The translations under genes and the position numbers were made by a program. Source: JADZEM01 sp046328125 (GTDB lineage Bacteria > Chloroflexota > UBA6077 > JACCZL01). Taken from it: a stretch of 64,000 nt of DNA. Positions 1 through 8,593 of this stretch are shown one piece after another. The stretch lies in assembly GCA_046328125.1 (NCBI GenBank), contig JAXLXF010000039.1, forward strand, positions 6,967 to 70,966, read 5' to 3'. Within the stretch, counting starts at the first letter, position 1, and the number at the start of each line of letters is the position of its first letter. The notes beneath the pieces are model-generated. The model did not search any database. It was not told the origin of the DNA and was given only the letters and a program-made list of their open reading frames with translations.

Positions 1-2958
1 CGACGCGCGAAGCCGCCCGAGGAGCCGACAGAGACCCAGCAGGCTCCGGAGAGCCCCGTCACCGGCGCCGCGCCGCGCACGACACGGCGTCGTCGGAAGG
101 CGCCCGAGGCCGTGGCCGAGACGGCTGCGACCGAAGCGGTCGCGACGACCCCTGACGAGCTGTCAGACGAGTCGAGCGACGACGCGACCGGCACGGAGCA
201 GGTCGCCCGGTACGACGAGGCGTTCTACGCCGACGACGACGACGCGGACGACACAACGCTGGCGGCAAGGCAGGCGCGCTACGCCGACGACGAGCAGACC
301 ACGTCCGTCGCGGAGGAAGCGGCGCCGCCAATAGTCGAGCAGGCGCCGCCCGGCGAGCAGGGCCAGTCTACCCCGACCGTTCCGGACGTGCTGCCGGTCA
401 TGCCGCTCCGGGGCGGCACCGTGGTCTTCCCGCTGGCGGTCGTGCCGTTGCTGGTGGGGCAGGAGCGCTCGATCAAGCTGATCGACGACGTCATGCGCGG
501 GGACCGGATGGTGGCCGTCGTCGCCCAGAAGCCGGACACCCCGGAGCAGGGCGGCCCGGAGGACATCCACGAGATCGGCACGGCCGGCGTGATCCACCAG
601 ATGATGCGCAGCCCGGATGGGACGATCCGGCTGGTGATTCAGGGCGTCGAGCGGATCAGAATCGGCCAGATGACCCAGACCGAGCCGTATCTGAAGGCCC
701 ACGTCAGCGTGGAGCCGGAGACGATCTCGACCGGCATGGAGACGCAGGCGCTACGGCGGGCCGTGGTGGACCTGTATCGGCGGCTGGTGCCGCTGGTGGA
801 CGAGCTGCCGAACGAGCTGATCGGCGCCGTCGAGTCGCTGGAAGACCCCCGCCAGCTGGCGTACCTCGTCGCCTCGACCATGCCGATGAGCGGCCCGGTC
901 CGTCAGGAGCTCCTCGAAGAAGACGTGCTGGACGCCAAGCTCCAGAAGCTGGTGGAGCTGTTGCAGCACGAGCTGGCGGTCCGCGAGCTGGGGCAGAAGA
1001 TCACCACCGAGACCCGCGAGCGGATGACCAAGGCGCAGCGCGAGTACTTCCTGCGCGAGCAGCTGCGGGCGATCCGCCGCGAGCTCGGGGACGAGGAGGA
1101 GGGCGGCGAGCCGGCCCAGCTCCGCAAGCGGATCGAGGAGGCCGGCCTGCCCGAGGAGGCCCGCCGCGAGGCCGACCGCGAGCTGAACCGGCTGGCGAAC
1201 GTCCCGCCGGCCTCGCCAGAGCACGGCATCATCCAGACCTACCTGGACTGGATGGCGAGCCTGCCCTGGAGCAAACTAACCGGCGGCGAGATCGACGTGC
1301 CGAAGGCGCGCCAGATCCTGGACGAAGACCACTACGACCTGGAGAAGATCAAGGACCGCATCCTGGAGTACCTGGCGGTCAAGAAGCTGCGCCAGGAGCG
1401 GCTGGCCGAGGCGGCGGCAGCGGCGGCGGACATCGCCAGCACCGAGACGCCGGCCCCGAACACCCAATCCGAGACGCCGACGGACCGCGTCGCCCGCGAG
1501 CCGATCCTCTGCTTCGTCGGGCCGCCGGGCGTCGGGAAGACCAGCCTCGGGCAGTCGATTGCGCGGGCGCTCGGGCGGAAGTTCGTGCGGATCTCGCTGG
1601 GCGGCGTCCACGACGAGGCCGAGATCAGAGGCCATCGGCGGACCTACATCGGGGCGCTGCCGGGCCGGATCATCCAGGCGATCCGCCGCGCCGAAGCGCG
1701 AGATCCGGTCTTCATGCTGGACGAGATCGACAAGGTAGCGTCTGACTGGCGGGGCGATCCGTCGTCGGCGCTGCTGGAGGTGCTCGACCCGGCCCAGAAT
1801 CACAGCTTCACCGACAACTACCTGGGCGTCGGGTTCGACCTCTCGCAGGTGCTATTCCTGACCACCGCCAACACGCTCGACACCATCCCAGCCCCACTCC
1901 GCGACCGGATGGAGGTGCTCCAGCTCTCGGGGTACACGGACGCCGAGAAGGTCCAGATCGCCACCACCTATCTGGTGCCGAAGCAGTTGACCGCCCACGG
2001 CCTGCGCCCGGAGGAGCTGACCATCCAGGAGGACGCGCTCCGAGCCGTGATTCGCGGGTACACCCGGGAGGCAGGGGTCCGAAACCTGGATCGTGAGATC
2101 GCCTCGCTGTGCCGGAAGGTGGCCCGCGAGATCGCGGAGGGCCACATCGAGCCGAAGGTGCTGACCGGCGCCGACGTGGTGCGCTACCTCGGGCGGCAGC
2201 GTTTCATCGACGAGGTGGCCGAGCGCACCCAGCGGCCGGGCGTCGCGACCGGCCTGGCCTGGACGCCGACCGGCGGCGACGTGCTGTTCGTCGAGGCGAC
2301 CTGCATGCCGAGTCGGAACGAGCAGCTCATCCTGACCGGCATGCTTGGGGACGTGATGCGCGAGAGCGCCCAGGCGGCGCTGTCGTACATCCGGGCGTAC
2401 GGGACACAGGTGCTGGCGCCGGCGGCCGGCAAGAACGGCCAGGCCGGGAAGAACGGCTCGAACGGCTCGCGGCGTGCCTCCGCGAGGAACGACATGCCCA
2501 CGCCGCCCTGCGCCGATCTCGACGGCTCGGTGTTCGAGGGGGCCACCATTCACCTGCACGTCCCGGCGGGGGCGATCCCAAAGGACGGCCCGTCGGCGGG
2601 CGTGACGATGCTGACGGCGCTGGCGTCGCTCGCGACGGGACGGCCGGTCCGGTCTGACCTGGCGATGACCGGCGAGCTGACGCTGCGCGGCAAGGTGCTC
2701 CCGATTGGCGGCGTGAAGGAGAAGGTGCTGGCAGCGCACCGGGCCGGCATCAAGACGATCCTGCTGCCGCGCCAGAACGAGCGCGAGTTGGAGGAGGACG
2801 TCCCGCAGGATCTGCGCGACTCGCTGAAGATCGTGTTCGTGGACACCGCCGAGGAGGTGCTCGAAAACGCGCTGGAGCCAGCCCCGCGGCAGGACAGCGG
2901 CGGTCCGAGCAAAGCACGCGGCAAGACCTCCGCGCGCTCCAAGGCCGCGACAGCCTGA
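1..2958 (+). CDS. lon: ATP-dependent Lon protease (5' end probably off the window)
   Basis: Cytosolic AAA+ serine protease that degrades misfolded and regulatory proteins. The frame is open from base 1. A GTG at 112 would give 948 aa, but the acidic, low-complexity stretch before it continues without a break, so the true start may lie upstream. Counting from 112, the N-terminal substrate domain begins near residue 92 (LPVMPLRGGTVVFPLAVVP). Walker A (GPPGVGKTS) is near residue 468 and Walker B is VFMLDEIDK. The catalytic Ser is 828 (KDGPSAG) and the Lys 871 (GVKEKVLAAHRAG); the 43-residue spacing matches the E. coli S679/K722 dyad. Oddities are the ~90-residue acidic extension, an Ala/Thr-rich insert just before Walker A, and a Gly/Asn/Lys-rich insert of ~25 residues in the protease domain (AAGKNGQAGKNGSNGS). 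All core motifs are intact, so it should be active. Confidence 0.95.
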   Translation, partial: RRAKPPEEPTETQQAPESPVTGAAPRTTRRRRKAPEAVAETAATEAVATTPDELSDESSDDATGTEQVARYDEAFYADDDDADDTTLAARQARYADDEQTTSVAEEAAPPIVEQAPPGEQGQSTPTVPDVLPVMPLRGGTVVFPLAVVPLLVGQERSIKLIDDVMRGDRMVAVVAQKPDTPEQGGPEDIHEIGTAGVIHQMMRSPDGTIRLVIQGVERIRIGQMTQTEPYLKAHVSVEPETISTGMETQALRRAVVDLYRRLVPLVDELPNELIGAVESLEDPRQLAYLVASTMPMSGPVRQELLEEDVLDAKLQKLVELLQHELAVRELGQKITTETRERMTKAQREYFLREQLRAIRRELGDEEEGGEPAQLRKRIEEAGLPEEARREADRELNRLANVPPASPEHGIIQTYLDWMASLPWSKLTGGEIDVPKARQILDEDHYDLEKIKDRILEYLAVKKLRQERLAEAAAAAADIASTETPAPNTQSETPTDRVAREPILCFVGPPGVGKTSLGQSIARALGRKFVRISLGGVHDEAEIRGHRRTYIGALPGRIIQAIRRAEARDPVFMLDEIDKVASDWRGDPSSALLEVLDPAQNHSFTDNYLGVGFDLSQVLFLTTANTLDTIPAPLRDRMEVLQLSGYTDAEKVQIATTYLVPKQLTAHGLRPEELTIQEDALRAVIRGYTREAGVRNLDREIASLCRKVAREIAEGHIEPKVLTGADVVRYLGRQRFIDEVAERTQRPGVATGLAWTPTGGDVLFVEATCMPSRNEQLILTGMLGDVMRESAQAALSYIRAYGTQVLAPAAGKNGQAGKNGSNGSRRASARNDMPTPPCADLDGSVFEGATIHLHVPAGAIPKDGPSAGVTMLTALASLATGRPVRSDLAMTGELTLRGKVLPIGGVKEKVLAAHRAGIKTILLPRQNERELEEDVPQDLRDSLKIVFVDTAEEVLENALEPAPRQDSGGPSKARGKTSARSKAATA

Positions 2959-2966
2959 GACGAGGC

Positions 2967-3074
2967 CGTGGACTGAAGTCCACGTCTACCATTGGTGCGT
3001 GGCTACGCCACGCCGGGGACAGGGCGTCCGTCGCAGAGCGACGGTGTGACTGTAGACGTGGGTTTCAACCCACG
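2967..3074. repeat. Interspersed repeat family A, copy A1
   Basis: Four short hairpins in a row between lon and the GNAT gene. The left end is CGTGGACT-GA-AGTCCACG (2967-2984) and the right end CGTGGGTT-TC-AACCCACG (3057-3074). Between them lie CGTGGC-tac-GCCACG and CCGTCGC-aga-GCGACGG. Just inside the ends are GTCTAC on the left and GTAGAC on the right, so the whole element is also an inverted repeat. The reverse complement of A1 matches 43563-43664 closely. It could fold as a cloverleaf-like RNA or cruciform and may end transcription of the two convergent genes. Confidence 0.8.
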
Positions 3075-3082
3075 GACCCAAG

Positions 3083-3817
3083 TCAGGTGAGTGCGACGGA
3101 AGTGCCCAGGAACCGGAGGCCGAGCCGCGCCACGACGCGCTGCGAGGAGACGTTCTCGCGACTGGTGGCGTAGAACAGGGTCTTGCCGCGTAGAGCCGGC
3201 AGCCGCGACCAGCCGGCCGTCGCGGCGGTGGCGAGCCCGCGTCCACGGTACGGCGCGAGGGTGTAGACGCCCACCTCGGCGCTGGCGGGGCGCAGGCCGA
3301 CCGTGAAGGCGAGCGCCGCGATCTCGTCGCCCGCCAGCGCCAGGCACCAGGGCGCCCAGAGCTCGCCGACGTCCTTGAAGCCGGCCGCCGCCAGCGGCTG
3401 CGGCATCCCACACTCGGCGAGGCGGGCCAGCAGGCGGTCGCCGTCGGGGGTGCCCGAGGCGACCAGCCGGGCCGGGTGCTCGAACGTCAGGTGCTCGGGG
3501 AAGACCCAGACGATCCCCTCGTCAATGCGCTCGACCGGCGCCTCGATCGCGAGCAGGCGGCGGTACGCGTCGAGGTGGACCGGCGCGGCCCACGGCTCTG
3601 GGAATGGCGGCTCGGTCCCGGCCACCTGCGCCAGCGCACGGGCGGTCTTCTCGTGCACGTCATGGCGAATCCGATAGACGGTGCCGGCCGGGCAACCGGC
3701 GATGCGGAAACGAGGAGCCGTGACGTGATCCGGGGCGGCGCCATGCAGCGGACGGCCCTTCGGGGTCAGGTCGAACACGGTATCCGCTTCGAGCGCCAGC
3801 GATTCGCGATCGTTCAT
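3083..3817 (-). CDS. GNAT-family N-acetyltransferase
   Basis: A 244-aa protein predicted to transfer an acetyl group from acetyl-CoA to an unknown amine. The C-terminal half carries the GNAT acetyl-CoA signature: a strand (AEVGVYTLAPY) followed by RGRGLATAA, the pyrophosphate-binding loop, then the SxxVVARLGLRFLG ending typical of the fold. The N-terminal ~100 residues are less conserved and probably bind substrate. The reading frame continues upstream to 4051, but that extra sequence is Arg/Pro-rich and lacks family features. The ATG at 3817 is preceded by GGAG and is preferred. It is divergent from the kinase gene at 4018 and convergent with lon. Confidence 0.8.
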   Translation of the reverse strand: MNDRESLALEADTVFDLTPKGRPLHGAAPDHVTAPRFRIAGCPAGTVYRIRHDVHEKTARALAQVAGTEPPFPEPWAAPVHLDAYRRLLAIEAPVERIDEGIVWVFPEHLTFEHPARLVASGTPDGDRLLARLAECGMPQPLAAAGFKDVGELWAPWCLALAGDEIAALAFTVGLRPASAEVGVYTLAPYRGRGLATAATAGWSRLPALRGKTLFYATSRENVSSQRVVARLGLRFLGTSVALT

Positions 3818-3965
3818 GATCTGATGTTGTACTCCGCGCTGCACGCGGCGACACGGCGAGCGTGGACGACGCGCCAGTGCTGCCCATCGCGAAACGCCTT
3901 CGTTCACCGTTCTTGCCGGCCGGCGCTGCTTTCTACAGGGGTCTGTACAGTCGTCGCGAGAACGG

Positions 3966-3989
3966 TACAATGGCCTGAGTTGACCATTG
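3966..3989 (+). promoter_or_regulatory. Candidate -10 box and inverted repeat before the kinase gene
   Basis: TACAAT at 3966-3971 is a good -10 hexamer lying 46 bp before the kinase ATG; the matching -35 region (around 3943) is weak. It overlaps the left arm of a 6-bp inverted repeat, CAATGG (3968-3973) and CCATTG (3984-3989), which would sit at the transcription start as a possible operator. Seen in sequence; function inferred. Confidence 0.35.
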
Positions 3990-4017
3990 TTCTGCATGAG
4001 TGTGGGCGTGGGGGGAC

Positions 4018-6204
4018 ATGGACCCGCTGGAAGGCAGAAGCCTGGGGCCATACGTGCTGGAGGAGCGGCTCGGTCGCGGCGGGATGGCGACGGTCTATCG
4101 CGCCAGCCATCGCCAGTTGAAGCAGTCGCGCGCCATCAAGGTGCTGGCATCCGGGCTGGCCGGCCACGAGTCGTTCGTGCAGCTGTTCCACCGCGAAGCG
4201 CGCCTCTCAGCCCGGCTGCGCCACCCGAACATCGTCCAGCTGTACGACATCGGCGAGGACGACGGGTTCACCTATCTCGTGATGGAGCTGCTGGAAGGCC
4301 GCTCGTTGCGCGACGTGATCCGGCAGGACGGGCCGCTGCCGGTCGGGCGGGCCGTCCACTTCGTGCAGCAGCTCGCGGCGGCGCTCCAGCACGCCCACCT
4401 GCACGGCGTGGCCCATCGCGACGTGAAGGCGGCCAACGCGTTCATCGGAGCCGACGACCACCTGACCCTGGTCGATTTTGGCATCGCGCGGGCGGCCGAC
4501 GTGACGCGCCTGACGGTCACCCACAGCATCGGCACGCCGGAGTACATGGCTCCGGAGAGCTTCGACGAGAGCCTGGCCCGCCCCGGCGCCGACGACCATC
4601 AACTGGGCGTTGACGCGGATCTGTACGCGCTCGGGGTGGTGGCGTACGAGCTGCTGACCGGCCGCCTGCCGATCGTGGGGCGCACGCCGGGCGCGATCGC
4701 CTTCGCGCAGGTCCACCAGCCGCCCGACCCGTTGCGAGCGCACCGGCCGGAGCTGTCAGAGCGGCTCGAAGCGGTGGTGCTGCGCCAGCTCAGCAAGCGC
4801 CCGAGTCAGCGGATCGGGCCGGCCGAGGCGTTCGCGGCGATGCTGACGGACGCGGCGCTGACCGACAGCCTGATCGCGTCGGTCGAGGCGCCGGCGCTGG
4901 AACGACGGCCTCAGCCGATGACGCCGCCGTTCCAGCCGACGATCCCAGGTCAACCGGTCGTCAACCCGTTCGAGCCGGCCGGCCCGCTCCGCCCACATCC
5001 GGAGCCGACCGTCGGTCCGACGGTCGGCTCGACCGCCGGCCCCGCCGGCTCGGCGACGGTCCGGTCGGACCAGGCGAGTGCCCCACTCGACGGCACCCAG
5101 CGCGCCGACGTGGTCGCCACCACGCTCGGGGCGACGGTCCGCGAGCCGGCGGCCCCCACTCGCGCCAGGCAGATCCGGCCGGCCCTCGCGGGGCTGCTCG
5201 GAGCCGGCGCGATGGCCGTCATCGTGGCGGTGGCGGTGCTGCTGACGCGCTCGTTCGCCGCCGAGCCGGCGGGTGACGCCAGCCGGGCCGCGAGCAGTGC
5301 CAGCGCTCCGGCGCCGCGCCTGACGCCGCTGATCGCCCCGAACGCCGATGGGACGTCCGTGCCGACGAGCGCCAACGGGCAGCCGGCCACCTCCGCGAGC
5401 GGGGCCGGACCAGCCGTGCAGGCGCCAGCCGCGCAAGCTCCAGCCGTTCAGGCGCCCGCCGTCACGCCGACGGTGTCGTCCGCGCAGCAGGTAGCGGCCG
5501 CGCGGGCGAGTGTGACGGCGGGTCAGTACCCGCGGGCGATCGACTCGCTCACGAGCCTGAAACGGACCGCGCCGGGCACCGCCGACCTGGACGACGCACT
5601 CTTCGACGCGCACGTGGCGTTTGGCAAGCAGTTGTTTGACCAGGGCGATCTCGACGGCAGCTGGGGGCAGTACGAGGCAGCATTGGCGGTGCGCCCGAAC
5701 GACCTGACGGCCGGCGAGGGGAAGCGACAGATCGTGCTGGCGAAGAACTGGCGCCAGATGGAGGCGGCCTGGGACCGCGACCCGGACGCGGCGATCGCGG
5801 CGCTCGACGCCATCATGCAGGTGGACGCCAGCTATCGTGGCGGCGAGGCGAAGCAGAAGCTGTACGCGCTGCTCATCGCGCGGGCGGACCGCCTGCTCGC
5901 GGCTGGCGACCGCGACGGCGCATTCACAGCGCTGATGAAGGCGGTCGGCCTCGATCCGGAGCGGGCGGAGGCGCGCCAGCGGCTGGCAGCCTACACGCCG
6001 ACGCCGCTACCCACCGCGACGCCAGCTCCGGTGGCGCCGGCACCGCGCCCAGCCCAGTCGGCTCCCGCCCAGTCAGCGCCGGCCCAGACAGCCCCCGTGC
6101 AGCCCGCCCCGGTTCAACCTGCTCCTGCTCAGCCGGCGCCGGCACAACCGGCCCCGGCTCAGCCCGCGCCAGCCCAGCCTGGCTCGCGCGGGAGACCCGT
6201 CTGA
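4018..6204 (+). CDS. Membrane Ser/Thr protein kinase with extracytoplasmic TPR-like domain
   Basis: A 728-aa PknB-type (Hanks) kinase. The kinase domain spans roughly residues 10-285: Gly-loop GRGGMATVY (19-27), invariant Lys41 in RAIKVL, HRDVKAAN with catalytic Asp135, DFG Asp153, and APE in the activation segment. A Pro-rich juxtamembrane linker leads to one transmembrane helix near residues 390-412 (GAGAMAVIVAVAVLL). Outside are a Ser/Ala/Pro-rich stalk and a helical repeat region (about 490-660) that reads like TPRs (AARASVTAGQYPRAI, FDQGDLDGSWGQYEAALAV, LLAAGDRDGAFTALMKAV). The tail is a degenerate run of Q(S/T/P)APA units. An upstream GTG at 4000 is possible, but ATG 4018 follows a G-rich Shine-Dalgarno-like stretch. 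TPRs instead of PASTA modules suggest a protein rather than peptidoglycan ligand. No cognate phosphatase is nearby. Confidence 0.9.
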   Translation: MDPLEGRSLGPYVLEERLGRGGMATVYRASHRQLKQSRAIKVLASGLAGHESFVQLFHREARLSARLRHPNIVQLYDIGEDDGFTYLVMELLEGRSLRDVIRQDGPLPVGRAVHFVQQLAAALQHAHLHGVAHRDVKAANAFIGADDHLTLVDFGIARAADVTRLTVTHSIGTPEYMAPESFDESLARPGADDHQLGVDADLYALGVVAYELLTGRLPIVGRTPGAIAFAQVHQPPDPLRAHRPELSERLEAVVLRQLSKRPSQRIGPAEAFAAMLTDAALTDSLIASVEAPALERRPQPMTPPFQPTIPGQPVVNPFEPAGPLRPHPEPTVGPTVGSTAGPAGSATVRSDQASAPLDGTQRADVVATTLGATVREPAAPTRARQIRPALAGLLGAGAMAVIVAVAVLLTRSFAAEPAGDASRAASSASAPAPRLTPLIAPNADGTSVPTSANGQPATSASGAGPAVQAPAAQAPAVQAPAVTPTVSSAQQVAAARASVTAGQYPRAIDSLTSLKRTAPGTADLDDALFDAHVAFGKQLFDQGDLDGSWGQYEAALAVRPNDLTAGEGKRQIVLAKNWRQMEAAWDRDPDAAIAALDAIMQVDASYRGGEAKQKLYALLIARADRLLAAGDRDGAFTALMKAVGLDPERAEARQRLAAYTPTPLPTATPAPVAPAPRPAQSAPAQSAPAQTAPVQPAPVQPAPAQPAPAQPAPAQPAPAQPGSRGRPV

Positions 6205-6244
6205 CGATACCGCCCGTGGACCAGACCGATCGAGGAGGCCGTTG

Positions 6245-7423
6245 ATGCACAGTCCGATCCATCGCCCAGGCAACCGCGTCATGCGTGTACTGTCCACGGG
6301 CATTCTCGTGCTGTCGGTGCTGGCGCTCGCGTCGCCCCAGCCGATCACGTGGACGTTCGCTCAGGAATCGTGCGCGGAGCCGAACGGCACGTATCAGCAG
6401 GCGTGCTCGCTCGCGGCCGGCGCCGAGGTGGTCGGCTTCCTGTCGGAACCGGGCGACGAGGATGCGTACCGGCTGGAGACACTCGACAACAACGTGGGGG
6501 CGTTCTTCCAGATCACCGGAACGCCGGGCGCGTGCGTCGAGCTGGACGATTGGAACGGCACGCCGATAGGCAACTCGACGCCCTCCGCATCAGGGGCGTC
6601 ACTCGACATGACGCTGGCGGTCCCAGGCAGCTTCTACGTCTTCGTGAAGTCGTGCGACGGGTCGTCGAGCACGACGGTCCCGTACCGACTCTCGACCAGG
6701 CTCACCTACCCGTATCCAGATGCGATGAAGCCGCAAGTCCGCTTCTCGACGGACTTCCCTGACACGCTTGACGGCTGGGCGAAGCAGATCAACGCCGCAC
6801 TCAGCGACACCGACGCCGACTACTTCTGGGTGGGTGGTCGGTTCATGATTCGCGTGAACAAGAAAGGCATCACCCAGGAGTGGCCGCGTGTGGCGAGCCC
6901 GAAGTTCGGGCCGGACATAGACGACTTCATCATGACCGTCGATTCTCGCGTCTGTGACCTGGACAACGCGGCTGGCTACGCCGGCTACAGGATCGGCTTC
7001 CGGCTGCAGGACTCCTTCCATCAGTACTCCGTGGTCGTCAACGTCGAGGGTCGCCGAGCCTGGTTGAACAAGGTGAACGGTGACGACATGAAGGCGACCG
7101 TGGCGCTCACCGAGCCGACCCGTAGCACCTTCATCGACAACAAGGGCGGCGTGAACCGAACCACGATCCGCGCCATCGGGAGCAACATCCGCGTCAGCGT
7201 CAACGGCGGCGAGATCATCAACGTCAACGATTCCACGTTCACACATGGGCGCTTCAACTTCGTGCCGGCGGCGTGGAGCGACGCCCGGCCGCTTGCGACG
7301 TTTGACAATGTGCTCATCACCACGCCGGCCGGGACACCGACCGATCCACCGAAGCTCCCTGGCGATCCCCGGGAGCGTCAACCCGATCCGTCACAGGCAC
7401 CGGCACCGTGCACGGTGAGCTGA
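6245..7423 (+). CDS. Secreted two-domain beta-sandwich protein, function unknown
   Basis: A 392-aa exported protein. The ATG follows GAGGAG with 7-nt spacing. A signal peptide covers about residues 1-40 (VLSTGILVLSVLALASPQ then an Ala-Gln-Glu cleavage region). Residues ~45-150 resemble a bacterial pre-peptidase C-terminal (PPC-like) domain: GFLSEPGDEDAYRLE and SFYVFVKSC. Residues ~165-365 look like a laminin-G/concanavalin-like sandwich (GYRIGFRLQDSFHQYSVVV, GRRAWLNKVNG, IRVSVNGGEII, GRFNFVP, ATFDNVLI), a fold often found in carbohydrate-binding or DUF1080-like proteins. The C-terminus is Pro-rich. It starts 40 bp after the kinase and could be co-transcribed. No catalytic residues could be assigned. 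Confidence 0.75.
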   Translation: MHSPIHRPGNRVMRVLSTGILVLSVLALASPQPITWTFAQESCAEPNGTYQQACSLAAGAEVVGFLSEPGDEDAYRLETLDNNVGAFFQITGTPGACVELDDWNGTPIGNSTPSASGASLDMTLAVPGSFYVFVKSCDGSSSTTVPYRLSTRLTYPYPDAMKPQVRFSTDFPDTLDGWAKQINAALSDTDADYFWVGGRFMIRVNKKGITQEWPRVASPKFGPDIDDFIMTVDSRVCDLDNAAGYAGYRIGFRLQDSFHQYSVVVNVEGRRAWLNKVNGDDMKATVALTEPTRSTFIDNKGGVNRTTIRAIGSNIRVSVNGGEIINVNDSTFTHGRFNFVPAAWSDARPLATFDNVLITTPAGTPTDPPKLPGDPRERQPDPSQAPAPCTVS

Positions 7424-7435
7424 GCGCGCCCGGCG

Positions 7436-8005
7436 TCAGACGACCGGTAGCGGCGGCAGCTCGCGGAGGAACTGGCGGAGCGGGCCGGTCTGGACCGGCA
7501 CGAACACGCACGGCGAGAGGAGCTCGCGGGCCGGGCCGACTTCGAGCGGCTCGGCCGTCAGCCCCAGCTGGCCGGTCTTTGCGAGGCCAGTCAGGTGGCG
7601 GCGGTACGGGTCGGCGGCGAGACGGAGGTTGAACCGGAACGGGGCACGACCCTCGAGCTCAGCGTTCTCCCCCACGACGACCATCAGGATCGCCTCCGGC
7701 ACAGCCGGCAGAAAGAGCCAGTCCGTCCGCGCGCTCGGCGGTGAGGCGTCGTCAGCATCCACGTCGGCGAGCCATGCGGCCACGTCTGGACGCGCGTCGG
7801 CGTCGAGCCACGCTATCACGGTCCGTTCCGGCTCTGCGTCTTCGTCCAGCCCGAGGATCAGGTCGCGGCGCCAGGCGCGCAAGACCGGCACGACGTGCGC
7901 GTCGATCTCGGACGACAGGTCGCGTTGCGCCTCGGGGGCGACCCGCCGCCTCACGCCGAAGCTCCGCCCACCACTGACCGTCTTCGACAGCCACCTCAAC
8001 GACAT
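7436..8005 (-). CDS. Hypothetical protein, 189 aa
   Basis: I do not recognise this protein. It is soluble and acidic, with a helical N-terminal half (EAQRDLSSEIDAHVVPVLRAWRRDLILGL) and a beta-rich C-terminal half, and has no signal peptide, membrane segment or metal motif. The ATG at 8005 has GAGGGAG about 9 nt upstream, which supports translation. It is convergent with the secreted protein ending at 7423 and is followed upstream by repeat copy A2. Confidence 0.6.
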   Translation of the reverse strand: MSLRWLSKTVSGGRSFGVRRRVAPEAQRDLSSEIDAHVVPVLRAWRRDLILGLDEDAEPERTVIAWLDADARPDVAAWLADVDADDASPPSARTDWLFLPAVPEAILMVVVGENAELEGRAPFRFNLRLAADPYRRHLTGLAKTGQLGLTAEPLEVGPARELLSPCVFVPVQTGPLRQFLRELPPLPVV

Positions 8006-8056
8006 CGCCGGCGCTCCCTCACGCGATCAGGATACTCCGATCGTCACATACCTCGT

Positions 8057-8161
8057 CGGGGCTTGAAAGCCCCGCCTACAGTCATGGCGTCGCGCTGCGA
8101 CGCCGGGAGCGCGGTCCTCGTCGCAGCGTGACGAGACGATCGTAGACGTGGGCCTTACGCC
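8057..8161. repeat. Interspersed repeat family A, copy A2
   Basis: The left end is the palindrome CGGGGCTT-GA-AAGCCCCG (8057-8074) followed by GCCTAC. The inside holds GGCGTCGC/GCGACGCC-type arms. The right end keeps GTAGACGTGGG (from 8142), but its palindrome is decayed. It has the same architecture as A1 and A4. Confidence 0.65.
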
Positions 8162-8189
8162 GACTTGCAGGACTCTCGAGCCGAGCTCT

Positions 8190-8325
8190 GGATTGTCATC
8201 CCGAACCGGAGCGAGCTTGCGAGCGCAGGGAGGGATCTCACGTTGATCAGATCGGGAGCATGAGATTTTTCGCGGCGACGAGTCGCAGGGATGGTCAATC
8301 GAGGGCCGCTCGAGATGACAGGGAT
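8190..8325. repeat. Decayed TGTCATCC-type inverted repeat
   Basis: The left arm starts TTGTCATCCCGAACCGGAGCG and reaches AGGGAGGGATCTCA; the right arm keeps CTCGAGATGACAGG. This resembles the common intergenic element TGTCATCCTGAG...GGATCTC found in many bacterial genomes. The arms have diverged, so it is probably a relic. Nothing else is visible between 8162 and the promoter at 8470. Confidence 0.45.
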
Positions 8326-8469
8326 GTTGACGGCTCAATGGTCGTAAACGGTGCTGTAGCCTACGGAGGCGCCGTCAGCATGCGATCGCCCTGACTTCAC
8401 CCTCGCTGACACCGACGATCGCGCTGACGCGGCATGACGCTTTCGACCACCGTGAGATCGTACGCGAGC

Positions 8470-8504
8470 CTGATGGCATATGCATCAGCGGACTGCTATA
8501 GAAT
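8470..8504 (+). promoter_or_regulatory. Promoter with overlapping palindromic operator for the antitoxin gene
   Basis: An extended -10 element TGC-TATAGA lies at 8494-8502. The position 17 bp upstream (TGGCAT, 8474-8479) would be the -35. Across that -35 sits CTGATGGCATATGCATCAG (8470-8488), whose ends CTGATG/CATCAG form an inverted repeat. Transcription starting near 8510 excludes the reading-frame start at 8480 and supports the ATG at 8594. Such an operator over the -35 fits autorepression by the downstream antitoxin. The sequence is seen; the function is inferred. Confidence 0.55.
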
Positions 8505-8593
8505 GCCCGCGTCAGGAGCATCCGCATCGATGCCATGGCTCTCATCCAAATGTCCACGGGGAGCATCACCTGCAAACATCGGCGCAGTCGGAC

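Noticed and set aside
8480..8593. Starting the antitoxin at the ATG at 8480
   Set aside because: It lies upstream of the -10 box at 8497-8502, so it would not be in the transcript, and the His-rich residues it adds are not family-like.
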